A stretch of 49,124 bases of DNA, taken from the NCBI GenBank assembly GCA_002490835.1, contig DKUU01000004.1, forward strand, positions 1-49,124. Reading direction: 5' to 3'. A program made the translations under genes and the position numbers. Below the pieces are notes generated by a model. That model was not told the DNA's origin. It searched no databases and worked only from the letters and a program-made list of their open reading frames with translations. Position 1 is the first letter of the stretch; each line of letters begins with the position of its first letter. The stretch comes from Lachnospiraceae bacterium UBA7196 (GTDB taxonomy: Bacteria > Bacillota > Clostridia > Lachnospirales > Lachnospiraceae). Shown here piece by piece: positions 31,438 to 40,222 of the stretch.

Positions 31438-33084
31438 CTATTTCAGCCGGAAATTGCTGGTCTGATTTTTCATCTGGTTCACCTGCTCAAACAGCTCTGC
31501 GCTGACAGCCGCAGATTCCTCGCTGTTGGCGCTGTTGGTCTGCACCACGCTCGCGATCTGGCCGATGCCCTCCGCCACCTGCGATACCGCTTCCGCCTCT
31601 TCCTGCACCGCGTCGGTAATCTCGTCGATTGCGCTGTTAGATGCCGTGACAAGGGAGAGCGTCTTATGAAGCGTCTCGGAAACTTCCTGCACGATCGCGC
31701 TGCCCTTCGTCGTCGCCCGCACGGAGTTTTCGATCAGCTCCTTCGTCGCCTTGGCTGCCTGATCGGATTTCGCCGCCAGATTACGCACCTCATTTGCCAC
31801 CACGGCAAAGCCTTTGCCTGCCTCGCCCGCGCGGCTTGCTTCCACGGAAGCGTTGAGCGCCAAAATATTGGTCTGGAAAGCAATGCTCTCTATCGTAGAA
31901 ATAATATTCTCGATCTGCTCGGAAGTTCTGCTGATATCCGCCATTGCGCTGATCAGAAGCTCCATCTGCCCGCTGCTCAAATTCACCTGGTCTCCGGTCT
32001 GATGCGCATTTTCCCGCACCTCAGAAGATTTCTGGATATTAATCTTCGCGCTCTTGGCCAGCTCGTCAAGCGTGGAAGAAAGCTCCTCCACCGCCGCCGC
32101 CTGTTCCGTCGTGCCCTGTGCCAGCGACTGGGAACCGTTTGAGAGCGTCCTTGCATGGGCATATACCGAATCCTCTACCCGATGGATGTTCTTCATCACT
32201 GAGGAAAGCGAACTGGTAAAGCTGTCGATCGAATCCGAAATGGACTTGAAATCCCCGATGAACGGCACCGATACGGACACATCAAAATTACCCGCGGATA
32301 ATTCTCCCATCATGCGGTTGATATCTTCAATATAACGGTGCGTCTGATCGATGGACTGCCGCAACGTCTTCGTCAAATCGCCGATCTCATCGTTGGCATT
32401 GTAAGTAAGCTCCAGCTTCATGCGCCCATCCTGCAGCGGTTTCGTTCTCTCCGTGAGGAGCAGGATCGGCTTTACCACCCGCTTCATGATATAAAGCACC
32501 AGACTTAACAGGAAGAACAGGGTCAGCAAAAGGCCAATGCCCGTGACTATGTGCATGGTGGACACCGTTTTTACCATATTTGCCTTGCTGTTCTCATTCA
32601 ACACGCCGCCGCGCTCCACGACCTGCTCCAATAGCCCTACCAGAGTGCCTAAGTTACTCATTATGGTTTCCTGATAATAGGCCTGCGCCGCCGTCGGATC
32701 GGTCTCATAAAGTCCCAACACATAAATAGCCGACTCGTGAAGCTGTTTGTGCAAAGGCTCCATCTGACTGCGCAGCGCGAGGATATCCTTATCTTCCGTC
32801 CCCGCCTCGCCATAAAGCCATTGTCCCAGCACGCAGCCCGTCGGATCCGTACTGCCCGTAAATTCCGAACCGCTATAGAGCGCATTGCTCAAATTAGAGG
32901 ACCATTTGTAATGAGCAGCCTCCGCTTTCTGCGCCCGCTGCAGCAGAGCATTCACCGCCACATTGGCCGCCTCGGATTGTTCCATTCGATAAATGTTCTT
33001 GGTAGTCAACAGACTGAACAGCACGACCGCCAGCAATGCCGCTACGATCCGGGTACCCGCCATGACTTTGATACTTTTCCGCAT
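31438..33084 (-). CDS. methyl-accepting chemotaxis protein with extracellular CZB domain
   Basis: This 548-residue chemoreceptor has a first helix at about 9-28 and an extracellular helical domain (about 30-175). That domain carries the CZB zinc-binding residues His58 (AHYKW), Cys84 (GCVLGQW), His112 and His116 (LHKQLH). A second helix follows (about 177-200), then a HAMP domain, and a cytoplasmic signalling hairpin with the conserved tip IESIAFQTNILALNASVEAS and GEAGKGFAVVANEVRNLA. CZB domains are more often cytoplasmic and C-terminal. I chose the ATG at 33084 because AAAGGAGAAGTAAGG precedes it; an upstream in-frame ATG at 33273 would add an unrelated 63-residue leader. Likely ligands are zinc or hypochlorous acid, inferred from the family. 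Confidence 0.9.
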   Translation of the reverse strand: MRKSIKVMAGTRIVAALLAVVLFSLLTTKNIYRMEQSEAANVAVNALLQRAQKAEAAHYKWSSNLSNALYSGSEFTGSTDPTGCVLGQWLYGEAGTEDKDILALRSQMEPLHKQLHESAIYVLGLYETDPTAAQAYYQETIMSNLGTLVGLLEQVVERGGVLNENSKANMVKTVSTMHIVTGIGLLLTLFFLLSLVLYIMKRVVKPILLLTERTKPLQDGRMKLELTYNANDEIGDLTKTLRQSIDQTHRYIEDINRMMGELSAGNFDVSVSVPFIGDFKSISDSIDSFTSSLSSVMKNIHRVEDSVYAHARTLSNGSQSLAQGTTEQAAAVEELSSTLDELAKSAKINIQKSSEVRENAHQTGDQVNLSSGQMELLISAMADISRTSEQIENIISTIESIAFQTNILALNASVEASRAGEAGKGFAVVANEVRNLAAKSDQAAKATKELIENSVRATTKGSAIVQEVSETLHKTLSLVTASNSAIDEITDAVQEEAEAVSQVAEGIGQIASVVQTNSANSEESAAVSAELFEQVNQMKNQTSNFRLK

Positions 33085-33273
33085 CCTTACTTCTCCTTTG
33101 CTATGTAATATGTATGCCCGATGATGCAAATCGTTACAGATAAAAAATCCCACCCCTCCTTTATGGGTACATAGCCATATTGAGGTTATCCTTCCATAAA
33201 ACAGGGCCGGAATCATTTGAGTAGATTGTAACATAGCCGCAGTTTGTTTGCAATCATTTCCGCAAAATTCCAA

Positions 33274-33480
33274 TCAGCCGCAGTCAGGCTCCTCCGCATC
33301 AAACAACTTTCCCGTGGCAAAAGGGCTGCCCACGTCGCAGCGCCCGTGGTGGTAAGCTTTTCTGCGCTCTCCCTCTGCGACCTCTCCGGAGGTTTCCACC
33401 TTGATACGGCTGACGCCGTCCTGCGTCAGGTTATCTAACATCTTAATGACATCATCGATTTCATCCCTTTTTTCATCCAT
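33274..33480 (-). CDS. small conserved-type protein with His/Cys-rich C-terminus
   Basis: This 68-residue soluble protein is not recognised. It has an acidic helical N-terminus (DEKRDEIDDVIKMLDNLTQD), a short strand (SRIKVE), and a distinctive C-terminus with YHHGRCDVGSPFATG and a final EEPDCG. The two His and two Cys could bind a metal. I chose the ATG at 33480 because GGAGG lies nine bases upstream; a longer in-frame reading begins inside the epimerase gene. It follows the epimerase by four bases and so is probably its operon partner. Confidence 0.65.
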   Translation of the reverse strand: MDEKRDEIDDVIKMLDNLTQDGVSRIKVETSGEVAEGERRKAYHHGRCDVGSPFATGKLFDAEEPDCG

Positions 33481-33484
33481 AGTC

Positions 33485-34390
33485 TTACGCCTCCAGATTT
33501 TCCTTGATATAAGTCGGATACGGCTTCTTATTGACCTCGTCTTCATGGGAAAGATACCACGCAGCGGCCTCCTTTAAACCTTCCTGCAAAGGAATGGTGT
33601 GCGGATAGAACTCCTGCTGCCTTTGCACATCCAGACAGTACTCATAGTCATAAAAAGGGAAATACTTCCTCTGCTCCACTTCCCTGTCAACCTTCACAAA
33701 GGAAGGACGCTTATCAAAGCAGGCATAACACTGCGTGACCCAGTCCCTCACCGAAACGGTCTGCGGGTTCCCTACATTTATAATATGCGCGGCCGGCTTC
33801 GTTTCTATTATGACTTCCATCAGCCCGCATAAGTCTTTGATATGGAAGAACTGCAGCTTCATCTCCCCGTCCCCCGGCAGATAGAATTTCCTGTCCGCTT
33901 TCGCGCAGTCAAAGACAAAGGCCTCCCGGTACACATTGTTCATCGGCCCGTATAAGTACGGCGGCCGCAGGATATAAGCGTCCGGAGCCCTTTTTAGCAG
34001 ACTGTTTTCCGCTTCTATTTTATCGGTACCGTACTTTCCCCAGAACTGATTGACTCCCGTAGGGGAATCTTCTCCAAAAGGCTGCGCGCCGTTTTCCGGA
34101 TAGACCGCGCTGGAACTGATCATGATGTACTGCCCGAATGAACCGAGCGCATCCTGCAGATCGGTGATATCCTTTGCAGTATAAGAAGTTATGTCAACCA
34201 CCGTATCAAAGTGAATTTCTTTCAGCGCATTTCCCAAACAATGTCTGTCTCCCTCAATCAGACGGACGCCGTTCACCTGCGGCTTTGTATTGCGGTTCAA
34301 CACATAAACCTCGTAATCCCGCTGTACAAAATATGTGGCTGCATACTTGCTGACAAAGGTGGTTCCGCCCGTGATCAGAATTTTTTTCAT
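33485..34390 (-). CDS. NAD-dependent epimerase/dehydratase family protein
   Basis: This 301-residue Rossmann-fold protein belongs to the extended short-chain dehydrogenase group. The dinucleotide-binding loop is KKILITGGTTFVSKYAATYF, with GG-x-x-F-V instead of the usual GxxGxxG. The active-site region is ISSSAVYPENG with the later Tyr in FWGKYGTDKIEAE (YxxxK). The C-terminal segment ending TYIKENLEA is typical of clostridial sugar-nucleotide epimerase-like or isoflavone-reductase-like proteins. I chose the ATG at 34390 because GGAGGTTAGC precedes it. It lies 54 bases downstream of the GH5 gene and may form one transcript with it. Confidence 0.85.
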   Translation of the reverse strand: MKKILITGGTTFVSKYAATYFVQRDYEVYVLNRNTKPQVNGVRLIEGDRHCLGNALKEIHFDTVVDITSYTAKDITDLQDALGSFGQYIMISSSAVYPENGAQPFGEDSPTGVNQFWGKYGTDKIEAENSLLKRAPDAYILRPPYLYGPMNNVYREAFVFDCAKADRKFYLPGDGEMKLQFFHIKDLCGLMEVIIETKPAAHIINVGNPQTVSVRDWVTQCYACFDKRPSFVKVDREVEQRKYFPFYDYEYCLDVQRQQEFYPHTIPLQEGLKEAAAWYLSHEDEVNKKPYPTYIKENLEA

Positions 34391-34444
34391 GCTAACCTCC
34401 ATGATTCCACATCGCGGAATCTCAAACCAATGCGCCGTCTTTCA

Positions 34445-35590
34445 TCAGGAATCTTCTCTGCTACTGTAGTAAACCATCTGCTCTACGATCTGCGGATACC
34501 GGATCTGATTTACGCCTCTGTCCAACAGACCGAAATTCTCGCCTTCTCCGCCAAAAGCGTTGTTATCCCACCAGCAGACCGTCATGCCGCAGTGTCTTGC
34601 CCGCGCCGTATAATAAGCCGCGAACTCGGTACGCGCCTGTGCATTGTCACCCTTTACCTGCGCACCAAACTCTCCGATCACCACGCCGATTCCCTCGGAA
34701 ATGTATTTTTCGTATAATTTCCCCATAAATGCGTCGATATCCGCCGTTCCATCCTGTTTTGCAATGGAAAACTGCTCCGTACTGCCCTCGATTTCTTTCC
34801 CGGCCAGTGCAAAAAGATAGGGCGTATAGGCATGGACCGATATCAGGATCCTGTTTTCGGCCTTTCCGCTGTCGACAGGCCGGACAAAGCCGTCCGTCAG
34901 CGCATACTCAGGCGCCGCACAGTATCCGGGCGTCATGATATACCTTACGGGGTTATACCCCTTTCCATTGGCCCGAATGGTATCCACGGCAGCCTGATTC
35001 AGCTGATTGATACAATCGATACATTCTTTTCCGAGTGCAGACTGTTCGTCGATGTGCCATTCGTGATCCGTTTCTACATGTCTGGGTTCATTCAGCGTTT
35101 CATAGACCAGTCTTTCGTCATAATCGGCAAAACGCTCCGCAATCTGCTCCCAGACTGCCTGCACATATGCCCTGGACCGCTCCATCTGCTCATAAGAAGG
35201 ATACATAAAGCCTTTCTCGTTGTCATGGTGAATATTCAAGATCACGTACAGGCCCTCTTCCAGAGCCCAGTCCACGACTTCCTGCACCCTGTCCATCCAC
35301 ACTTTGCTGATCCGGTCATTTTCATCCACATGGTTATGCCATGAAACGGGAATACGGATCGTTTGAAATCCTGCAGCCGCTATCGTATGGATCATTTCTC
35401 TCGTTGTCGCCACACCCACCCACGAGGATTCATATGCCAGCTCATCATTCACGTTACTGTTCGCCGCGTCAAAGGTATTTCCCAGATTCCATCCAAGCCG
35501 CAGTTTCTCAACAAACGCCAATGTTTCATTGTTTGGGATTGCAGCCGCATCCCACTCCGGTACAGGAATGATTCCATTTTCTTTTCTCAT
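34445..35590 (-). CDS. GH5 family endo-beta-glucanase, cytoplasmic
   Basis: This 381-residue glycosidase has no signal peptide. GH5 signatures are complete: LGWNLGNTFDA (about 32-42), IRIPVSWHNH, LNIHHD, acid/base Glu168 in TLNEPR, HAY (253-255) and nucleophile Glu307 in IGEFGA, followed by CWWDNNAFG. The GWNLGNT(L/F)DA start resembles subfamily 4, which includes xyloglucanases and endoglucanases. The gene diverges from GH74 and GH31 genes across a 170-base region with two back-to-back promoters. This supports a role in hydrolysing imported xyloglucan or beta-glucan oligosaccharides. AAGGAGAACCGT precedes the ATG. Confidence 0.92.
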   Translation of the reverse strand: MRKENGIIPVPEWDAAAIPNNETLAFVEKLRLGWNLGNTFDAANSNVNDELAYESSWVGVATTREMIHTIAAAGFQTIRIPVSWHNHVDENDRISKVWMDRVQEVVDWALEEGLYVILNIHHDNEKGFMYPSYEQMERSRAYVQAVWEQIAERFADYDERLVYETLNEPRHVETDHEWHIDEQSALGKECIDCINQLNQAAVDTIRANGKGYNPVRYIMTPGYCAAPEYALTDGFVRPVDSGKAENRILISVHAYTPYLFALAGKEIEGSTEQFSIAKQDGTADIDAFMGKLYEKYISEGIGVVIGEFGAQVKGDNAQARTEFAAYYTARARHCGMTVCWWDNNAFGGEGENFGLLDRGVNQIRYPQIVEQMVYYSSREDS

Positions 35591-35647
35591 ACGGTTCTCC
35601 TTTATGCTGTCTGAAACGTTCTTTATGCCCCGTCAGTCTTTTCTTCC

Positions 35648-35676
35648 ATTATGCTTGACCTGACTGATTTTTACAA
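35648..35676 (-). promoter_or_regulatory. promoter of GH5 gene
   Basis: On the minus strand, TTGTAA (35671-35676), a 17-base spacer and CATAAT (35648-35653), about 50 bases before the ATG at 35590. Confidence 0.6.
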
Positions 35677-35698
35677 CTACTATCTCTAATTTTTCCTA

Positions 35699-35727
35699 TT
35701 GTCCTTTTTTCCCATACCATGTATGCT
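35699..35727 (+). promoter_or_regulatory. promoter of GH74-GH31 operon
   Basis: TTGTCC (35699-35704), a 17-base spacer and TATGCT (35722-35727), about 33 bases before the ATG. It lies 22 bases from the -35 of the divergent GH5 promoter, so one regulator could act on both. Confidence 0.55.
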
Positions 35728-35760
35728 TAAACTAAATCGACTGAAAGGAGACAGGCTACG

Positions 35761-38097
35761 ATGCGTCAGCTTCCTTATCACTACCGCAATCTACCCATCC
35801 CGGGAGGCGGTTATGTGACTGGCTTTTTATTTCATCCCAAACAGAAAGATATCCTCTATGCGAGGACGGATATCGGCGGCACGTACCGCTTTGATTTCAA
35901 AGAGAGGAAATGGATCAGCCTGATCTCCCACGTGACGGCGCAGGACTTAAGCGAGACCTTTCCGATCGCGCTTGCTCTGGATGATGAGCGCCCAAATGTG
36001 CTCTATATCGCCTGCGGCGAGAACACGCCGGGAAAGGGCGTGCTTGCCATTTCCGAAGACTACGGCGAGACGTTTTCCTATGAGCGCATCCCCGTACTGA
36101 TTCACGGAAATCTCAACGGCAGAGGGACCGCGGACCGCCTTTTCGTGGACAAAGAATCTCCTGACACCCTCTATTTTGCCAGCCAGCAGGAGGGGCTGTA
36201 TATCAGCACGGATCGAGGCAAAAACTGGCAGAAATGCCGGGCGCTCCCTGAAGATCATCTGACTTTTGTGACGCAGGTCGGGAAAGCCCTGCTTGTGGGC
36301 AGCGCGGGCGTGACCACGAAAAAAGGCGATACCTTACGCGGCCACTGCCTTTATGTCAGTTATGACAAAGGACAGACTTTCGAGGCTTTGGAAGCGCCGG
36401 AAAGCCACGAGATCGAAGGCTGCCGCCTAAACGGTCAGGTCGCCCAGCGTTTTTGCGTCGATCAAAAGTACTTCTATGTCACCTTTGCTTCCACGGGGCG
36501 CCGCTCCTATGTGTTGGAAAACGGCTACAGCTGCGACTCGGGCGATACCATCGACGGTAATATCCTCCGCTATCCTATTGATGCGGAAGGTCACATCGGC
36601 AAACCGGAAAACATCACCCCCGGCAGCTATGCTAAGGTAACCGGCATTGGACAGGAAAAAATTGCGCAGGGGCAGATTCTGGATTACGGCTTTTCCGCCA
36701 TATCCGCCTCCCCGCAGGTTCCGGGGATGCTGCTTGCCGCCACGATCGTCAAGGACGATGGCGACAGCATCTTCCTCTCCCGCGACTACGGCGCAAGCTG
36801 GCAGCAGATTTTATACGATCTGGACGAAGGCGACCTGCGCTTTCGCGCGCCTTATATGCGTCCTGAGTGCAATGGCGGTCACTCGCTCCTGCACTGGATC
36901 AGCGATATCAAGATCGATCCTTTTAACCCGGACGAAGCGTGGTTCAATTCCGGAACAGGCGTGTTTTATGTAAACCAGTTGACGTCAGGCCACCCCCTCT
37001 TTACGGACTGGTGCGACGGCATCGAGGAGACCGTGCACTTAAATGTTTACAGCCTGCCGAAGGGTCCCACAAAGGTCATCGATATCTTAGGCGATCTTGG
37101 CGGCTTTGCCTTTACCGATTTGGACACCCCCTGCGGCAATTCCTTTGCCGACGAAAACGGAAACCGTTATATCACCTGCATCAACGCCGACTTTTCGGAT
37201 GAAGATCCCGCGCACATCCTTGTCACGCCCCGCGGCAACTGGACGGGAAAGACCAAGGGTGGCCTGATCTTCTCTCATGATTACGGCAAGACCTTTACAA
37301 GGCTGCCCATGCCTTTTGGTCTGTCGGCGGAACTTGACGAGGCTCTCCATCTGATCGAGCAGCCAAACGTCAACTCCGGCTGGGCGGCGCTCTCCCCCGA
37401 CTGCCAAAACATCGTCTGGTCGATTGCGAACGGAATCCTGCTCCCGGTCAGCAGGATGATCATGAGCGCCGACGGCGGCAGGACCTTTTGCCGCTGTCAG
37501 GTCTATGACAAAACGGGCGCGCCAAAAACGCAGGACTGCGTCAAAGTATATGCCGACCGCATAGACAGCAGTCTCTTTTACGGCTTCGGCGAACATTCCG
37601 ACTTTTATATCAGCAAGGACGGCGGCAAGACCTTTTACGAATATCTGCTGCCCGCAGAATTTCCTGAAACGGATTTTGGCCGCATCGACTGTGCCAACAA
37701 AACCGAAATACGGGGCGAAACCGGAAAGAGCGGTGTCTTTTATATAGCAGCAGGCAGCGGCGGACTGTGGAAACTGATTTATGATAAGGCTGCCGATCAG
37801 ATCTCGGTCAGACGCCTGACCAAAGAGGGGGATGAGGTCTACCGCGTCGGGCTGGGGCTTAGTTCGCCTGACGGAGATTATTACAAGGATCAAAAGGCCC
37901 TTTACTGCAATGCCAAGCTGGACGGCGTCTACGGGTTTTATCGCACTTTAGATGAAGGAAAGAACTTTGACAGGATCAATACCGAGAAACAGATGTACGG
38001 CGAGATCAACAGCATTGACGGCGACTGTAGGGTGTTCGGGCGGTTTTATCTGGCCACCGGGTCGAATGGGGTGCTGTATGGGGAGCCGGAGCAATGA
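35761..38097 (+). CDS. GH74 family xyloglucanase-like protein, cytoplasmic
   Basis: This 778-residue protein matches GH74, inverting enzymes that cut the xyloglucan backbone and fold as two seven-bladed beta-propellers. The N-terminus LPIPGGGYVTGFLFHPKQKD with YARTDIGGTYRFD carries the first catalytic-type Asp (Asp37). The second is Asp382 in WISDIKIDPFNPDEAWFNSG, at the start of the second propeller. Repeated propeller-blade motifs (SRDYGASWQQI, SHDYGKTFTRL, SKDGGKTFYEY) are visible throughout. No signal peptide, carbohydrate-binding module or dockerin is present, unlike most secreted GH74 enzymes. GGAG lies before the ATG. The GH31 gene follows 13 bases after its stop. Confidence 0.9.
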   Translation: MRQLPYHYRNLPIPGGGYVTGFLFHPKQKDILYARTDIGGTYRFDFKERKWISLISHVTAQDLSETFPIALALDDERPNVLYIACGENTPGKGVLAISEDYGETFSYERIPVLIHGNLNGRGTADRLFVDKESPDTLYFASQQEGLYISTDRGKNWQKCRALPEDHLTFVTQVGKALLVGSAGVTTKKGDTLRGHCLYVSYDKGQTFEALEAPESHEIEGCRLNGQVAQRFCVDQKYFYVTFASTGRRSYVLENGYSCDSGDTIDGNILRYPIDAEGHIGKPENITPGSYAKVTGIGQEKIAQGQILDYGFSAISASPQVPGMLLAATIVKDDGDSIFLSRDYGASWQQILYDLDEGDLRFRAPYMRPECNGGHSLLHWISDIKIDPFNPDEAWFNSGTGVFYVNQLTSGHPLFTDWCDGIEETVHLNVYSLPKGPTKVIDILGDLGGFAFTDLDTPCGNSFADENGNRYITCINADFSDEDPAHILVTPRGNWTGKTKGGLIFSHDYGKTFTRLPMPFGLSAELDEALHLIEQPNVNSGWAALSPDCQNIVWSIANGILLPVSRMIMSADGGRTFCRCQVYDKTGAPKTQDCVKVYADRIDSSLFYGFGEHSDFYISKDGGKTFYEYLLPAEFPETDFGRIDCANKTEIRGETGKSGVFYIAAGSGGLWKLIYDKAADQISVRRLTKEGDEVYRVGLGLSSPDGDYYKDQKALYCNAKLDGVYGFYRTLDEGKNFDRINTEKQMYGEINSIDGDCRVFGRFYLATGSNGVLYGEPEQ

Positions 38098-38110
38098 AAG
38101 GAGAAATCAT

Positions 38111-40183
38111 ATGCGTATCTACGAGGAAAACAACAAACTAATTATCGCCGAGGGCAGGTCACAGGTCTGGATCGAGCCGTGGGGGCCGGATTCCCTGCGG
38201 GTGCGTATGAGCTGTGCACCAAAGATGGACGAAAATGACTGGGCGCTCACGGAAACTTTGGATCAGATTCCGGCGGATATCACGTTTGAGACCGTCGACG
38301 TCACCGACCCGTGGTATCAGGGCGAAGAATTTGCCAAATACCACCAGACCGCAACGCAGGCAAAGCTGGTCAACGGCAAGATCACTGCCAAGGTTTCCCA
38401 CGAAGGCTGGATCAGCTTCTACAATCAAAAGGGGGAGCTTTTGATGGAAGAATACTGGCGAAACCGCAACCGCATCAACCGCTACTGCGTGCCCCTGCGG
38501 GTGGAAGCCAGAGAATTAAAGCCCATACAGGGCAGTACCGACTTTGAGCTGACCGCCCGCTTCGAAGCCTTTGACGACGAAAAGATCTTCGGCATGGGGC
38601 AGTATCAGGAAAAGAATCTCAATAAAAAAGGCGCCTGTCTGGAGCTGGCGCACCGCAACAGTCAGGCCAGCGTTCCTTTCATGATTTCCAGCAGGGGCTA
38701 CGGCTTCCTTTGGAACAATCCGGCCATCGGTACCGCCACCTTCGCCGCCAACAAGACGGAATGGCATGCCAAGAGCACCAAAAAACTGGACTATTTCATC
38801 ACCGCCGGAGACACGCCCGCCGAATTGGAGGCGCACTACTCTCTTGCCACGGGCAGAACGCCGATGATGCCCGAATACGGGCTCGGTTATTGGCAGTGTA
38901 AGCTCCGCTACCGCAATCAGGAAGAGATTCTCGCCGTGGCCAGAGAGCATAAAAAGCGCGGCCTTCCCATGGATGCTATCGTGGTCGATTTCTTCCATTG
39001 GACGATGCAGGGCGATTTTAAATTTGAACCCCGCGACTGGCCCGATCCCGAACAGATGGTAAAGGAATTAAAGGAGATGGGGATCGAGACCGTTGTCTCC
39101 GTCTGGCCCACCATCGACGAGCGCAGCGAAAACTTCGGGAAGATGAGCGATATGGGCTACCTCGTCACCGCCGACAGGGGCAATCCCAACCATATGACAT
39201 GGATGGGCAATATCATCTTTTACGACGCCACCCATCCGGGCGCGCAGAAGTTCGTGTGGGAGCGCTGTAAGGAAAATTATTACAAAAAGGGCATCCGCTG
39301 TTTCTGGCTGGACGAGGCGGAACCGGAGTACGGGCCTTATGACTTTGACAATTACCGTTACTATGCGGGCACTGCCCTGCAATGCACCAATACCTATCCC
39401 GTGGGCTATGCCAAGGGCTTTTACGAGGGCTTAAAAGCGGAAGGGGAAACAGAAATCTTAAGCCTTGTCCGCTGCGCATGGGCCGGCAGCCAGAAGTATG
39501 CCGTCCTCACTTGGTCGGGGGATGTCTATTCGTCCTTCCGCTCCATGCGCGAGCAGCTGCAGGCGGGCCTCAATATGGGCATCGCCGGTATCCCGTGGTG
39601 GACCTGCGATATCGGCGGTTTTCTTGGCGGCGATATCTCCGATCCCGCCTTTCAGGAGCTTTTGGTGCGCTGGTTCGCATGGGGCGCCTTCTGCCCGGTG
39701 TTCCGCATGCACGGGGAGCGTTCGCCGTGGTATGAAAGAGAAGAAGAATTTATCAACGGCGTGCGCCAGCTGACCAGCGGACAGGACAATGAAGTGTGGA
39801 GTTTTGGAGAGGAGAATTATCAGATCTTATCCAAATATTTATTCATCCGCGAAAGGCTCCGCCCTTATATCAGGGATTGCATGAGGGCGGCAAGCGAGTG
39901 CGGCGCGCCCGTGATGCGTCCGCTGTTCTATGATTTCCCTGAAGACAAGACTTGCTGGGAGATCGAGGATTCCTATATGTTTGGTCCCGACCTGCTGGTA
40001 TCTCCCGTGATGAGCGCGGGCACCACGGAGCGCGAGGTCTATCTGCCTGCGGGAAGTACGTGGACGGACGCTTATACCAAGAAAGTGTATGAGGGCGGAC
40101 AGAGAGTGACCGTTCCCGCACCGATCGATGTGATCCCGGTGATGGTGAGGGATGGGAAGGCGTATGAGATTTATATTGATTGA
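38111..40183 (+). CDS. GH31 family alpha-xylosidase/alpha-glucosidase
   Basis: This 690-residue retaining glycosidase has no signal peptide. The N-terminal beta-sandwich (about 1-225) precedes the barrel, which starts GLGYWQCKLRYRNQEEI. The nucleophile is Asp401 in CFWLDEAEPE and the acid/base is Asp471 in TWSGDVYSSF; PWWTCDIGGF and FRMHGERSPW are typical GH31 subsite segments. The WLDEAEPE form of the nucleophile motif and its GH74 partner suggest alpha-xylosidase, which removes the alpha-1,6-xylose side chains of xyloglucan oligosaccharides; alpha-glucosidase remains possible. I chose the ATG at 38111 because GAAAGGAGAAATCAT precedes it. It is cotranscribed with GH74. Confidence 0.93.
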   Translation: MRIYEENNKLIIAEGRSQVWIEPWGPDSLRVRMSCAPKMDENDWALTETLDQIPADITFETVDVTDPWYQGEEFAKYHQTATQAKLVNGKITAKVSHEGWISFYNQKGELLMEEYWRNRNRINRYCVPLRVEARELKPIQGSTDFELTARFEAFDDEKIFGMGQYQEKNLNKKGACLELAHRNSQASVPFMISSRGYGFLWNNPAIGTATFAANKTEWHAKSTKKLDYFITAGDTPAELEAHYSLATGRTPMMPEYGLGYWQCKLRYRNQEEILAVAREHKKRGLPMDAIVVDFFHWTMQGDFKFEPRDWPDPEQMVKELKEMGIETVVSVWPTIDERSENFGKMSDMGYLVTADRGNPNHMTWMGNIIFYDATHPGAQKFVWERCKENYYKKGIRCFWLDEAEPEYGPYDFDNYRYYAGTALQCTNTYPVGYAKGFYEGLKAEGETEILSLVRCAWAGSQKYAVLTWSGDVYSSFRSMREQLQAGLNMGIAGIPWWTCDIGGFLGGDISDPAFQELLVRWFAWGAFCPVFRMHGERSPWYEREEEFINGVRQLTSGQDNEVWSFGEENYQILSKYLFIRERLRPYIRDCMRAASECGAPVMRPLFYDFPEDKTCWEIEDSYMFGPDLLVSPVMSAGTTEREVYLPAGSTWTDAYTKKVYEGGQRVTVPAPIDVIPVMVRDGKAYEIYID

Positions 40184-40222
40184 TAAGCAATCTCCGATTT
40201 ATGTAAACCGTTTTATGTATGT

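Noticed and set aside
31402..32142. 246-codon plus-strand frame opposite the chemoreceptor
   Set aside because: It lies over the conserved signalling domain and is Leu/Arg/His-biased, typical of a shadow frame.
33085..33273. Cyclic di-GMP riboswitch or chemoreceptor N-terminal extension upstream of the MCP
   Set aside because: No GEMM-like core could be drawn, and the in-frame 63 codons lack a ribosome binding site while a good one precedes the ATG at 33084.
34402..34420. Short inverted repeat GATTCC/GGAATC before the epimerase gene as a terminator
   Set aside because: The stem is only 6 bp, with no U-tract on either strand.
37087..37893. 268-codon minus-strand frame opposite GH74
   Set aside because: GH74 propeller motifs continue throughout on the plus strand; no independent support for the opposite frame.
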